Source: Cohnella zeiphila (lineage in GTDB: Bacteria; Bacillota; Bacilli; Paenibacillales; Paenibacillaceae). From it: DNA of 64,000 nt. The stretch's first letter is position 1. Each line of letters opens with the position of its first letter. Made by a program: the position numbers and the translations under genes. The notes below the pieces were generated by a model that saw only the letters and a list, made by a program, of their open reading frames with translations, did not search any database and was not told the origin of the DNA. Positions 24,199 to 33,520 of the stretch are shown here, piece by piece. Location of the stretch: contig NZ_JACJVO010000056.1 of the NCBI RefSeq assembly GCF_014212055.1, positions 53,503 to 117,502 on the forward strand, written 5' to 3'.

Positions 24199-25880
24199 CG
24201 TGTATTCCTCCTGTTATCGAGCGCCTTCGGTTCGACGGCGACGCCCGTCTTGTTCAAGGCCGCCGCCAGCTCGGCGCGAATGCCGTACGTGTTCTTGTTC
24301 GTATGGGCGCCCAGCGTCAGCTTGCCGTCTTCGATCCGCAGCCAGATCCGGCGGTGCTGCCAATAAAAGCCCATGATCAGCCCGATCATCGAGATGCCGG
24401 CTCCGACCCAGATGAAAGGCATGGCCCGGTCGACGCGGACGTTCAGAAACGTCGTGTATTGCGAGAACGAGACGTTCTCCATTTTCCCGACTTCGAACGT
24501 GAACCTGCCGCTGTTGCTTCCCGCCTTCTGCAAGCTCTGGTTGATCTGATTCTGAATCGTCTTGTCGTCTCCCGACGGCAGCGGGAAGTAGATGTACATC
24601 TCCCCGTCCTCGGACAAGCCCGGGCCGGTGACGATAAAGACGAAAGCCGGGTTGTTCGGATCCCGCGTCTTGGTCATGGGGCGGTTCTGGTCGTCCAATC
24701 CAAAATCGGGAAATACGTTGCTTAATTTCAGCGTATAAGGACCGGCCTCATAAGTCAATGGCGGATCGTTCATCGGCAGGTCGAACGGCCCGTACGACTT
24801 CCCGGTCCGCGAATCGACCAGCATCGGACGGACGGAGATCAGCCGGGCTTGCGGCTCGTAATTGTATTGATATAAATCCAGGCCGTGATAGGAAAGCGGG
24901 CTGTTCACTTCGATGTCGTGCTGCGCCACTTCCTTCAGCACCGGATCCTTGCCGGTCGTATCGTTGCAGTTCGCCGTGCACTCGTACAGCGTCGCTTCGG
25001 TCCGGTACAGCTTCGCCCGGTTCGTTCCCTTGAGCTCCGGCGGAAGTTCCTCGTCCTTGTAAAACTCGACGGTAAACTTGTCGTTCTTGACGAAATAGTT
25101 CGTATTCGGAATTTGCTTCGTCTGTCCTTCGTCCATGGACACATACTCGTCCAGATGCCAGGAAGGGATGCCCCGGGCAAGCACGGCGAGCAGGAAGATG
25201 ATCAGTCCGATATGGTTGATATAAGGGCCCCAGCGGCTGAAGCGGTTTTTCTCCGCCAGCAGCGCCGTATCCTCGGCGGTCACGCGGTAGCGCTTACGCC
25301 TCAGCTGATTCGCGAACGACGAAGTCCAGGCGGCCGGTTCCTGTTCCAACTGGCCGATGTAGACCGTTTGCTGGCGCGTCAGGAACGCGTGATGCTTGCG
25401 GATCTGCTGCTTCGACAGCGCCCGGTACAGCGGCAGCACCCGGTCCAGGCTGCAGATGACCAGCGACGTGCCGATCATGGCGAGCAGGCCGACGAACCAC
25501 CAAGATTCGTACGTCCGGGCCAGGCCGAGCGATTGGTAGATATAGCCCCATGTGCCGTATGTATCTTTGTAATACTGCGCCGGGTCGTCTAGGTTGATGA
25601 AAGTATCTTCCTGCGGAAAGATCGTGCCGACCGACGCTCCGATGAGCGTGATGACGATCAGCCAGACGGCGATTTTGACGGAAGAAAAGAAATTCCATAC
25701 CCGATCCAGAAGATCGGGGTTCGCTTTCTGCGACCGGCGCGCGACGCCGTCGTATCTCATCTCCAGCGGACTGTCCAACGGCAAATCTTCGACGAGCGGC
25801 TTCCCGCAGGATTCGCAGAGAACCGTTCCCGTCGGATTCTGGTGTCCGCACTCGCATTTGGTGTTCTGAAACTGAAGCAA
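24195..25880 (-). CDS. resB: Cytochrome c biogenesis protein ResB (CcsB)
   Basis: A 561-residue protein. The N-terminus has a small zinc-ribbon (CECGHQN...LCESCG, about 9-27), then TM1 near VKIAVWLIVITLIGASVGTI (about 67-86), further TMs near 125 and 215, a large extracytoplasmic domain (about 230-500) and a final TM (FIWVGAGISMIGLIMGFYW). This is the ResB layout with a Paenibacillaceae-type zinc-ribbon. The TTG start is preceded by GAGGAGG with a 10-nt gap. The whole gap from resA is filled by tandem repeats ending just before this ribosome binding site. Confidence 0.93.
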   Translation of the reverse strand: MLQFQNTKCECGHQNPTGTVLCESCGKPLVEDLPLDSPLEMRYDGVARRSQKANPDLLDRVWNFFSSVKIAVWLIVITLIGASVGTIFPQEDTFINLDDPAQYYKDTYGTWGYIYQSLGLARTYESWWFVGLLAMIGTSLVICSLDRVLPLYRALSKQQIRKHHAFLTRQQTVYIGQLEQEPAAWTSSFANQLRRKRYRVTAEDTALLAEKNRFSRWGPYINHIGLIIFLLAVLARGIPSWHLDEYVSMDEGQTKQIPNTNYFVKNDKFTVEFYKDEELPPELKGTNRAKLYRTEATLYECTANCNDTTGKDPVLKEVAQHDIEVNSPLSYHGLDLYQYNYEPQARLISVRPMLVDSRTGKSYGPFDLPMNDPPLTYEAGPYTLKLSNVFPDFGLDDQNRPMTKTRDPNNPAFVFIVTGPGLSEDGEMYIYFPLPSGDDKTIQNQINQSLQKAGSNSGRFTFEVGKMENVSFSQYTTFLNVRVDRAMPFIWVGAGISMIGLIMGFYWQHRRIWLRIEDGKLTLGAHTNKNTYGIRAELAAALNKTGVAVEPKALDNRRNTR

Positions 25881-25898
25881 CCGGTGATAACCTCCTCG

Positions 25899-26008
25899 CC
25901 GCAACCGTTATCGTCAGCCGCAACCGTTATCGTTAGCCGCAACCGTTATCGTCAGCCGAAGGCTGATGGATCGGTTGGCGGCCAGCCCGAAGGCTGATGG
26001 ATCGGTTG
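25899..26008. repeat. Compound tandem repeats between resA and resB
   Basis: Three consecutive 19-bp units beginning CCGCAACCGTTATCG (25899-25917, 25918-25936 with one change, 25937-25955), then two copies of a 22-bp unit beginning CCGAAGGCTGATGG (25956-25977 and 25987-26008). They occupy nearly all of the resA-resB gap and stop close to the resB ribosome binding site. Confidence 0.9.
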
Positions 26009-26012
26009 TAGG

Positions 26013-26552
26013 CTAGCTCTTGGGCGACGTCTCGAAAAGCCGCTTGATATGCGAATCGATGTCTTCCTCGCTCATCGGTCCGCCGATGGCGATCTCCTGG
26101 ATATGTCCGTCCGACGAGATGAAGAACGTCGTCGGATATTCCTTCAGACCGTACCGCTTCTCCGTAATCTTGTTCCGATCGAGCAGGATCGGGAACCTCG
26201 CGCCGACGCTGGCGGCGAACTGCTGGACGCTGATGCGGTCCTCGCTCAGGTTGATGCCGACCAGCTGCAAGCCCTGGTCCTTCCACTTGTCGTATTCCTT
26301 CTGCAGCGCGGGCATCTCGTCCCGGCAGGGCGGACAGAACGTCCCCCAGAAGTTGAGCACGAGCGGCTTGCCCTTGTAGGAGTCCAGATCGTGCGTCTGG
26401 CCGGACAGGTCGGCCAGTTCGAAAGCCGGCGCTTCGCTGCCCGCCTTCAGGACGGACTGCGTCGTAAAAAACGAACGGCCGATCGCGTAGCCGCCGATCA
26501 GCACCGCGAAGGCCAGAATCAAGTATTGAATCGGTTTGCGATGTTTCTTCAC
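26013..26552 (-). CDS. resA: Thiol-disulfide oxidoreductase ResA
   Basis: A 179-residue TlpA-like thioredoxin anchored by an N-terminal helix (QYLILAFAVLIGGYAIG, about 9-25). NFWGTFCPPCRDEMP carries the redox pair Cys73/Cys76, and EYPTTFFISSDG holds the cis-proline. ResA reduces apocytochrome c before haem attachment by ResB/ResC. The start chosen is a GTG with a GGTGGTGA stretch upstream; an ATG 69 nt further upstream would give an unlikely N-terminal tail. It leads resABCDE. Confidence 0.93.
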   Translation of the reverse strand: MKKHRKPIQYLILAFAVLIGGYAIGRSFFTTQSVLKAGSEAPAFELADLSGQTHDLDSYKGKPLVLNFWGTFCPPCRDEMPALQKEYDKWKDQGLQLVGINLSEDRISVQQFAASVGARFPILLDRNKITEKRYGLKEYPTTFFISSDGHIQEIAIGGPMSEEDIDSHIKRLFETSPKS

Positions 26553-26699
26553 GCTTTCACCACCGGGGAATATTCGCCTCGTCCGATCTTCGGTCGCCTC
26601 TCCTGCGGAAGGCATACCCATTTTTCTTCATTATAACGAAAATACCGGGGCCCGGGACAACGGTCCCGACCTCCGGTTTTGAACATTGTGTGACACAGG

Positions 26700-27434
26700 T
26701 CACGCCTTCTCCGCCTCATCGGCCGCCGCGCGCAGCGTATCCAGCTCTTCCTTCGTCAGCTTGCGGTATTTGCCGCGCTGCAGATTGCCGAGATGGACGC
26801 CGCCGAAAGTGACCCGCTTCAGCCGGACGACCGGGTGATGGATCGCTTCGAACATGCGCCGGACTTGGCGGTTGCGCCCTTCGCGGATCGTAATCGTGAT
26901 CGTCGCCTGCTTCTGGTCGGGATCGACGTCGTGGTATTCGACATCCGCCGGCGCGGTCATGCCGTCGTCCAGCTTGATCCCTTTCGCCAGCCTCTCCAGC
27001 GCCTCGCCGTGCGGAATCCGTTCGACCGTCGCCAGGTAGGTCTTCGGCACGTGATGCTTCGGATGCGTCAGCTTATGGGCGAGATCTCCGTCGTTCGTCA
27101 GGAGGAGCAGCCCTTCCGTATCGTAATCCAGCCGTCCGACGGGATAAACGCGCTGCTTGACGTCCTTCAAATAATCGGCCACGATCGAGCGCCCCTTCTC
27201 GTCGCTGAGACTCGTGATGACGCCCTTCGGCTTGTTGAAAATCAGGTAGACTTTCGTCTCCGACGCGATTTTCTTGCCGTTCACCGCGATCGCGTCGACC
27301 GCGGGATCCGCCTTGGCGCCCAGCTCCGTGACGACGCTTCCGTTCACCGTCACTTTGCCGGACACGATCAGTTCCTCGCACTTGCGCCGGGAAGCGACGC
27401 CGGCGGCCGCGAGAATTTTTTGCAAACGTTCCAA
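26700..27434 (-). CDS. rluB: Ribosomal large subunit pseudouridine synthase RluB
   Basis: A 244-residue enzyme. An N-terminal S4 domain (RLQKILAAAGVASRRKCEEL, 3-22) precedes the RsuA/RluB catalytic domain with VYPVGRLDYDTEGLLLLTND, where the Asp is catalytic, and REGRNRQVRRMFEAIHHPV. It converts a uridine of 23S rRNA (around 2605, E. coli numbering) to pseudouridine. The start is a TTG with GAGGTGA upstream. It sits between spmB and resA, as in B. subtilis. Confidence 0.94.
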   Translation of the reverse strand: MERLQKILAAAGVASRRKCEELIVSGKVTVNGSVVTELGAKADPAVDAIAVNGKKIASETKVYLIFNKPKGVITSLSDEKGRSIVADYLKDVKQRVYPVGRLDYDTEGLLLLTNDGDLAHKLTHPKHHVPKTYLATVERIPHGEALERLAKGIKLDDGMTAPADVEYHDVDPDQKQATITITIREGRNRQVRRMFEAIHHPVVRLKRVTFGGVHLGNLQRGKYRKLTKEELDTLRAAADEAEKA

Positions 27435-27474
27435 TGAATTTCACCTCAAAGACCATCATACCCTGCCGGCGTCC

Positions 27475-28005
27475 TTAAAACAACAGCCAGCAGACGGCCA
27501 CGGCGGCGAAGAAGCCGACCGCGTCGGAGAACAGGCCGACTTTGAGCGCATAGCGGGATTTGCGGATTCCGACGGCGCCGAAGTAAACGGTCAGCACGTA
27601 CAGCGTCGTGTCGGTGCTGCCCTGGATCGTGGAAGCGATTCGGGCGATCATCGAATCGGGGCCGTGCGTCTTGATCAGGTCCGTCGCGTAAGCGAGCGAG
27701 CCGGCTCCCGTGATCGGGCGCAGCATGCCGAGCGGAAGCACCTCGCCGGGAATGCCGATTCGCTCGAACAGCGGCCGGACCAAGCCGAGCATCGCGTCCA
27801 TGGCGCCCGAGGCGCGGAACATGCTGATCGCCGTCATCATGCCGACGAGATGAGGAATGATGCCGATCGCCGTCTGGAATCCGTCTTTGGCCCCGTCGAC
27901 GAACGTTTCGTATACGGGAACTTTGCGATAAGCCGCATAAAGGGGAATAAGGACGATCATCATCGGCACGGCCCAGGTGGACAGCGCATGAAGAAAGGAG
28001 ACCAT
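27475..28005 (-). CDS. spmB: Spore maturation protein SpmB
   Basis: A 176-residue membrane protein of the nucleoside-recognition (Gate) family with several hydrophobic helices (AVPMMIVLIPLYAAY, AVGFFAAVAVCWLLF) and the motif GSTDTTLYVLTVYFGAVG. SpmA and SpmB act together in spore core dehydration in B. subtilis. It begins 3 nt after spmA stops. Confidence 0.95.
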   Translation of the reverse strand: MVSFLHALSTWAVPMMIVLIPLYAAYRKVPVYETFVDGAKDGFQTAIGIIPHLVGMMTAISMFRASGAMDAMLGLVRPLFERIGIPGEVLPLGMLRPITGAGSLAYATDLIKTHGPDSMIARIASTIQGSTDTTLYVLTVYFGAVGIRKSRYALKVGLFSDAVGFFAAVAVCWLLF

Positions 28006-28008
28006 GGA

Positions 28009-28641
28009 TCAGCCTCCCTTCGTCTCGGCATTCGGTTTCGGAGGGGACAAGGCGATGGGCGGCGAACCGCTTCTTCGGCGGTACCAGCGGTCCGCCAGAA
28101 TGGCGGCTCCGGTGGACACGATCGTCGCCAGCAGCGTCGAGACGACGATGTCGGTCGGGTTGGCGGAGCCGAAGTTCATCCGGATGGCGATCATCGTCGT
28201 CGGGATGAGCGTAATGCTCGCCGTATTCAGCGCCAGCAGCGTGCACATGGCCGGCGTCGCGACATGCGGCTCCGGGTTGAGCGTCTGCAGCTCCTGCATC
28301 GCCTTGATGCCCATCGGCGTCGCCGCGTTGCCGAGCCCGAGCACGTTGGCGCTCATGTTCGACAGGATATAGCCGAAAGCCGGATGATCGCGGGGCACGT
28401 CCGGGAACAGGCGGGCGACGATCGGCGCGAACAGCTTGGACAGCTTGCGGACGAGCCCCGACTCCTCCGCGATCCGCATCAGGCCGAGCCAGAACACGAG
28501 GATGCTGATCAGCCCCAAACAGACGGTGACCCCGGTCTGCGCGCCGCCGAACGCGGCTTCCGTCACCTGCTGCGCGCGTCCGTTCGCGGCGGCGAAGACC
28601 ACGCTGAATACGATCATGCCCAGCCAGATCCAATTCACCAC
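28009..28641 (-). CDS. spmA: Spore maturation protein SpmA
   Basis: A 210-residue Gate-domain membrane protein starting MVNWIWLGMIVFSVVFAAAN. NMSANVLGLGNAATPMGIKA is the strongly conserved SpmA motif. The last 25 residues are a basic/Pro-rich tail. It follows dacB by 53 nt in the dacB-spmA-spmB order known from Bacillus, where the operon is expressed in the mother cell. Confidence 0.95.
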   Translation of the reverse strand: MVNWIWLGMIVFSVVFAAANGRAQQVTEAAFGGAQTGVTVCLGLISILVFWLGLMRIAEESGLVRKLSKLFAPIVARLFPDVPRDHPAFGYILSNMSANVLGLGNAATPMGIKAMQELQTLNPEPHVATPAMCTLLALNTASITLIPTTMIAIRMNFGSANPTDIVVSTLLATIVSTGAAILADRWYRRRSGSPPIALSPPKPNAETKGG

Positions 28642-28694
28642 CGGGAACGCCTCCTTCGATTGAGAAAAGGTAAGCGGCGGAAGCGCCGCTTCGT

Positions 28695-29957
28695 TCAGGG
28701 TCTATGCTCCGGGACCGGCGTCCGGGACGCAGGCCCGCCGCTGCCGCCGGGCGCAACCGGCGAGACCGCACCCGGCGCCTCCACGAGCCCGACGCGGCCG
28801 ATCACGTTGTCGCCCAAGCGAAAGCTGAGCGTCCCGCGCGAGCCGAATGCGTACGCGATGTCGGTCGATGCCAGCGGCATGACGCGCACGCGGAGATCTG
28901 CCCGTTCGCCCGCTTCGAACGGATAGCGGAAATCGGCGGCGGCTACGTACGGGTTGCCCGCCACGGGTTCGCCCTTCTTGACGACGAGCTGGAGCGGGAA
29001 CCGTTCGAAGCCGTAGTCGAGCAGCTTCCGATGATCCTGCCAGTCGTCCCCGTCGTTCAGCGTTACGGCGACCAGCTGCTGGCCTCCCCGCGTGGCGGAG
29101 CTGACGAGACAGCGAAGCGCCTGCTTCGTATAGCCCGTCTTCACGCCGTCGGCCCCATCGTACATCGTCAGCATGCGGTTTTTGTTTTTCCACTCGTAGT
29201 CCCAAGGATCGTTCGGGTTGGGCGCTTTGCGGAACTTCGTCCGAACGATCGTTTTGAACGTATCGTTATGAAGCGCGTAAGCGGTCAGCGCGGCCAGATC
29301 GTTCGCGGACGAGTAATGCTCCGGCTGGTCGAGACCGTGCGGGTTGGCAAAATGCGTATGGGTCAGCCCCAGCTCTTCCGACTTCCGGTTCATCAAATAA
29401 ACGAACCCTTCCAACGAGCCTCCGACGTGCTCGGCGATCGCCGTCGCGGCGTCGTTGCCCGAACGGAGCATGAGCCCGTAAAGCAAGTTTTCGAGCTTAA
29501 TCTTCTCCCCCAGGCGCAAATATAGGGAAGAGCCTTCCTTGCCCGCCGCGTTCTTGCTTACCGTAACCGTGTCGTTCAGCCGTCCGTTCTCGATCGCCAC
29601 GATCGCCGTCATGATCTTGGTCAGACTGGCGATCTTCATTTCCTTGTCGCCGTTATGACCGGCCAGCAACCGGCCCGATGCGACGTCGATCAGCGCGTCC
29701 GCCCGGGCATGCGTGGACGGCTGCTTGCCTGCCAGCGGCGGATGCCGGATCGGTTCGGGAGCGGATACGGCCGCGGAACCGGAGTCGGGAGACGGCGAAG
29801 CTGCCGATGGCGAAGGAACCGTAACGACCGCGCTTGCCGCCGGGCTCGTCCAGCCCCCCAGCGCCAACGCCGGAGCGATGGCGGCGCAAATTCCCCATCT
29901 GAACCATAGCGGCCCGGCGGGCCGGCGGTTTCGGATGCTTGTCTTGATGCGGATCAT
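28695..29957 (-). CDS. dacB: D-alanyl-D-alanine carboxypeptidase DacB (sporulation PBP5*)
   Basis: A 420-residue secreted DD-carboxypeptidase. A signal peptide (about 20-43) is followed by a Ser/Pro-rich stretch to about 80. The penicillin-binding motifs are S111-L-T-K, S166-G-N and K273-T-G. A C-terminal beta domain and a Pro/Gly-rich tail follow. In Bacillus the enzyme trims peptide stems of spore cortex peptidoglycan. Its place upstream of spmA/spmB and the sigma-E-like promoter in front support the sporulation form. Confidence 0.93.
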   Translation of the reverse strand: MIRIKTSIRNRRPAGPLWFRWGICAAIAPALALGGWTSPAASAVVTVPSPSAASPSPDSGSAAVSAPEPIRHPPLAGKQPSTHARADALIDVASGRLLAGHNGDKEMKIASLTKIMTAIVAIENGRLNDTVTVSKNAAGKEGSSLYLRLGEKIKLENLLYGLMLRSGNDAATAIAEHVGGSLEGFVYLMNRKSEELGLTHTHFANPHGLDQPEHYSSANDLAALTAYALHNDTFKTIVRTKFRKAPNPNDPWDYEWKNKNRMLTMYDGADGVKTGYTKQALRCLVSSATRGGQQLVAVTLNDGDDWQDHRKLLDYGFERFPLQLVVKKGEPVAGNPYVAAADFRYPFEAGERADLRVRVMPLASTDIAYAFGSRGTLSFRLGDNVIGRVGLVEAPGAVSPVAPGGSGGPASRTPVPEHRP

Positions 29958-30006
29958 GTTGGTCCTCCTTGCTCTGTCTCGCTGAATCGTTCTTGGTGTC
30001 TATAAC

Positions 30007-30035
30007 AATTTATGTAGGCGTGTCCCAAAAGATTC
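30007..30035 (-). promoter_or_regulatory. Sigma-E-like promoter for dacB-spmA-spmB
   Basis: On the minus strand GAATCTT, a 14-nt spacer and CATAAATT, close to the sigma-E pattern (KMATATT, 14 nt, CATANNNT). It lies about 50 nt upstream of dacB, whose B. subtilis counterpart is under sigma-E. Confidence 0.5.
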
Positions 30036-30089
30036 TTACCCGGCGCAAAATCGCAAGGCTCCCGGCCCCCATGTTGCCCGGTTCGGCCG

Positions 30090-30112
30090 AAAAAAAACGG
30101 CCTTTGCGGCCG
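30090..30112 (-). terminator. Rho-independent terminator downstream of gerW
   Basis: Minus-strand stem CGGCC/GGCCG with a 5-nt loop followed by eight T. It lies about 80 nt after the gerW stop and separates that gene from the dacB promoter. Confidence 0.75.
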
Positions 30113-30191
30113 GGTCGGAAACAGCGGGTCGTCGCCCGCGCAGCCGGACGATCGGACGAGGCCGAACCGATGGCGGTCCGGCCTCGCTGCG

Positions 30192-30698
30192 TTACATCAG
30201 ATTGTCCGAAGACGAGGAGCGCGAAGACAGGCGGGCTTCGCCTTCGGTTCCTCCGCTTCTTTGAATCATGCTTTGGATGCGGTCGACCCAATGCGGGGCC
30301 GCGTCGATCAGCCGTTCGAGCAGGTGGGTTTGGTTGTCCAGCGGAACGACCTTCACCCCTTGCGAGCCGACGACGAGGAACGCGATCGGCGTAATCGATA
30401 CCCCGCCGCCGCTGCCGCCGCCGAATGGAAGCTGAACGGAAGCGTTGTGGTGGGAGCCTGCGTGCGAACCTGCGTCCGCTCCTTGCCCCTGATGCCTGGA
30501 ATCGTCGCGCTCTTCTTCGAACATTCCCTGGAATTCGCTTCCCCCTGCGGCGAATCCGAAGCCGACTTTGGAGATCGGCATGATGACGCTGCCGTCCGGC
30601 GTCTGCACCGGCTCGCCGACGATCGTGTTGACGTCGACCATCTCCTTGATGTTTTCCATCGCCGTCTGCATCAAGCCCTGAATCGGATGCTCGGACAT
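30192..30698 (-). CDS. gerW: GerW-family sporulation protein (YtfJ)
   Basis: A 168-residue soluble protein. HPIQGLMQTAMENIKEMVD begins the YtfJ domain; VGEPVQTPDGSVIMPISKVG and a GGGSGGGVSITPIAFLVV segment are the family core. GerW is needed for germination in B. subtilis spores. Between them lies a His/Gly/Asp-rich stretch (about 62-85). The ATG has GGGAGG upstream. It follows the DAC-TPR gene by about 100 nt. Confidence 0.92.
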   Translation of the reverse strand: MSEHPIQGLMQTAMENIKEMVDVNTIVGEPVQTPDGSVIMPISKVGFGFAAGGSEFQGMFEEERDDSRHQGQGADAGSHAGSHHNASVQLPFGGGSGGGVSITPIAFLVVGSQGVKVVPLDNQTHLLERLIDAAPHWVDRIQSMIQRSGGTEGEARLSSRSSSSDNLM

Positions 30699-30802
30699 GG
30701 CTGAAATCCTCCCTTGTATCATGCCTTTGCGCATGGAATGGCTGGTTCTTCGGAAAGAAACCGAATGCGCTCCATAAGGTGCCCGTTTTCAAGGAAGCTT
30801 AA

Positions 30803-33472
30803 TCATGGCGCCGATTCGTCGGGTTCGGCCGCAGCCGCCGTCTCCGCTCGGGATCCCGCCACGGGATCGACAAACTTCAGGAAAACCGCCTCGATGGCTT
30901 TTTGGCGGCTGATCTGATCCGTCTGACTTCGGTAAAACTCAAACGCGTCCGCGATGTCGGCCGGACCCATTTTTTCTAAGATGATCTTCAGTTCTTTCGG
31001 CGTTTCCGGCTTCGTCTCCAAGACGGCCGAATGGATCAGGTCGCGAGACGCCTCTTTCCATTGAAGCATCCTTCTTCGAAGCAAGGATCGGTTGGAGTAG
31101 TAAATCGAATTGCCCGGTTCGATCCGAATCGCTTCGGTGAAATCCTTTAACGCTTCTTGATAGAGATCGTCTTGTTCTTCGGAATTCTTCTGCTGGCGGA
31201 AACCCAGATTCATATGGCCCAAGCCCCGCATATTGTAGGCCCTGGCCAGCCTTTGATGGCTTTGCCGATCCGATCCCAAAGAAAGAGCGAGATTGCTCCA
31301 CTCGATGATATTGCGGCAATATTCGCTCACTTGCTCGCTGTCTTTCGTAATAAGCTGGGCCATGGAAAAGCTTGTAACCGCTAAGTTGAGATAATAGACG
31401 AACCTGCCGCCCTTGTTTTCCGCATTTCGCAGCGCGTTCTCGAACATCGATAATGCCGTACGATAATGGTCTAAATCCTGAAATCCATAACGATGACAGT
31501 TCCCGTTCATGCTGTAATATCTGGAAGCGACGAATTCGGCTCCCGCCCGGTCGATTCCCCGTTCAAAAAAACGAATCGCCCGTTCGTAATCCTTTTTGCC
31601 GTAATAGATTTCCCCCAGCTTGAACAACCAATCGCTGTCTACGATCGGCGACTGAAGCAAAGCTCCTTCCAGCTCGGACAGCTTGACCCGGTCTTCTTCG
31701 CTTAAGGAAGGCTGCGTGAGCAGATCCCTCGCGCCTTGCGCGCGTTCCATCAGCTTCGGCTGGTCCTCCGGCTCCGGAATCAGATTCACCATCCCGTCTT
31801 CCGAAATGACGGCGATGACGCACTTTTGCTTGTTCGCTTGCAGCTTTCGCAAGTAACGGTATGCGGAATTATAGCGCGCTCCCCGGCTCGCGTCGCCAAG
31901 GTCGGGATCTGCGATGCCGTCCAGAATGACGCCGATACCGTGGCAGTTTCCATCCTCGTCGAAGTAGATCGCTCCATCGATCGACGTCAGATGCCGGATC
32001 GTATCGGGATCGACCTGCCGGAGTTTGATCGGCGTTGATTGTTTACTTAGCTTTTTCAATTCTTCCTTTGCCGTATCGAAATCGGCAATGACGACCATCG
32101 TGCCGTGCTTTTGCTCTCGGGCGCGGCTGACGATCCGCTCCAGCTTGTCGAACTTAGCCTGCCATCCTTCGTTCCCTCGACCGAACGTCTGCTCCAGCAG
32201 CTGGCGGAGCCGTTCCCGGGAGTAGCTCTCCTCTCCGATCCGTGGATTCTTAAACGATAGGTAAAGCAGCTCCCGTTCCGCCAAGAATAGATCCGTCCGA
32301 TAGAAAGCGCCGTCCTCCCCGACGATCATCGTGCCGTTCCGGGAATTCTCGGGTTCCGCCCGCACGGATACGAGCCGGTACTTGGACAACCCCTGAAAAT
32401 CGACCCGCAGTACGAGCGCTTCCCCTTGCAGGATCCAATCGACTTGGCCGAGACCGTAGATCGATTCGGAATCCGCGATCAAATATTGATGCTTGCTATT
32501 GTTCGTCAGCTCCAGAAGCTTGCGAATCCGTTTCGAGTCGTCCAGGCGAATGCGTTCCGACTCCGCGAATTCGACGATGAACCGAACGAGCCCCGGCATC
32601 CGGATCGTCTGCTCGTTCATTAGCAGCAGCGTCCCGAAAGGGTTTTGGCGCTCGTACGTCTCGCTCGATATTTTGTCGATCATCTCCAGCAAATCGCCGG
32701 TTGCCGGCTGATCGTTCCCGCTTCCTTCCGGGAGTTCGTCCGCAACAGGCCTGGCAAGCAAATCCCGCATGCCTCCGAAGAACAGACGGGCCGCCCGCCG
32801 GTTGAACTGAAGCTCGTCCTCCAAGTATTTGCGGCGGATGCCGCCATCCTCGCCGAAGATCAGCGCATGGCTTGCGTTTCTCTCGTAAAAGCTTCGGAAG
32901 TAATCTTCCAGAATCATGCGTAAAAAAGAAAGCTCGGGCTTCCGTTCATACAGGCGAACCACCGTCGATTCGACTTGATGCAGTTCGAGTATGTATACGA
33001 TATGAAAGATCCGGCTGCTATCGTCATAGCGGAAAGCGTCTACGTAATGAACGACATCCGAAGGAATCCGGTATGGCGAGGAATCGCTTATCGGATTGGC
33101 ATCGGAATCCATCTTCGCGGCATCCGGAATCGGTTCCTCTTGCGAAGCCTCCGCGCCGTCCGATTGGCGTCCGTCTCTCACCAACTGGACCAAACCCGCC
33201 GGATGTCCGGCATCGCCCCTCGTCTCCTTGGTTCCGTACAGTTCGACGAACAGGTTGTCCAGCGACTGAATGTTGTCTTGCGTGGTTCCCGCGCCGCGCT
33301 GCTCCGAAACCGTTTTTTTGACGCGAACGATCTGCACCGGCTCGTCCTTATCGTCATAAACGGCTGCGAACATTTTAAAATGCAGGCGCTTCTGCAAATG
33401 TTTCAGAATCCGTTCCAGACGGCCGTATATTTCCTCATTCAATTCGTTCAGACGGTTGACTTCAACGCTCAA
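30803..33472 (-). CDS. DisA_N-like (diadenylate cyclase-like) protein with C-terminal TPR repeats
   Basis: About 889 residues. Residues 1-440 show no family I recognise (alpha/beta, including a second HALIFGEDGG stretch near 202). Residues about 445-570 match the diadenylate cyclase fold: HGTMVVIAD (456-464), IDGAIYF with the DGA motif (499-501), SRGARYNSAYRYL (529-541) at the position of the RHR motif, and CVIAVISEDGMV (551-562). The canonical GTRHR is changed to RGARYN. Residues about 610-830 are TPR-like helices (YERAIRFFERG, YRTALSMFENAL, ALKDFTEAIRIEPGN). The TTG start has AGGGGGAG 7 nt upstream; GTG/ATG codons 42-48 nt further upstream lack a site. Housekeeping synthases (DisA, CdaA) look different, so this is an extra nucleotide-type signalling protein of unknown trigger. 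Confidence 0.72.
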   Translation of the reverse strand: MSVEVNRLNELNEEIYGRLERILKHLQKRLHFKMFAAVYDDKDEPVQIVRVKKTVSEQRGAGTTQDNIQSLDNLFVELYGTKETRGDAGHPAGLVQLVRDGRQSDGAEASQEEPIPDAAKMDSDANPISDSSPYRIPSDVVHYVDAFRYDDSSRIFHIVYILELHQVESTVVRLYERKPELSFLRMILEDYFRSFYERNASHALIFGEDGGIRRKYLEDELQFNRRAARLFFGGMRDLLARPVADELPEGSGNDQPATGDLLEMIDKISSETYERQNPFGTLLLMNEQTIRMPGLVRFIVEFAESERIRLDDSKRIRKLLELTNNSKHQYLIADSESIYGLGQVDWILQGEALVLRVDFQGLSKYRLVSVRAEPENSRNGTMIVGEDGAFYRTDLFLAERELLYLSFKNPRIGEESYSRERLRQLLEQTFGRGNEGWQAKFDKLERIVSRAREQKHGTMVVIADFDTAKEELKKLSKQSTPIKLRQVDPDTIRHLTSIDGAIYFDEDGNCHGIGVILDGIADPDLGDASRGARYNSAYRYLRKLQANKQKCVIAVISEDGMVNLIPEPEDQPKLMERAQGARDLLTQPSLSEEDRVKLSELEGALLQSPIVDSDWLFKLGEIYYGKKDYERAIRFFERGIDRAGAEFVASRYYSMNGNCHRYGFQDLDHYRTALSMFENALRNAENKGGRFVYYLNLAVTSFSMAQLITKDSEQVSEYCRNIIEWSNLALSLGSDRQSHQRLARAYNMRGLGHMNLGFRQQKNSEEQDDLYQEALKDFTEAIRIEPGNSIYYSNRSLLRRRMLQWKEASRDLIHSAVLETKPETPKELKIILEKMGPADIADAFEFYRSQTDQISRQKAIEAVFLKFVDPVAGSRAETAAAAEPDESAP

Positions 33473-33520
33473 TTGCCGACTCCCCCTGCTTCCTGCAACA
33501 GATATTCGACTCATTTCCAC

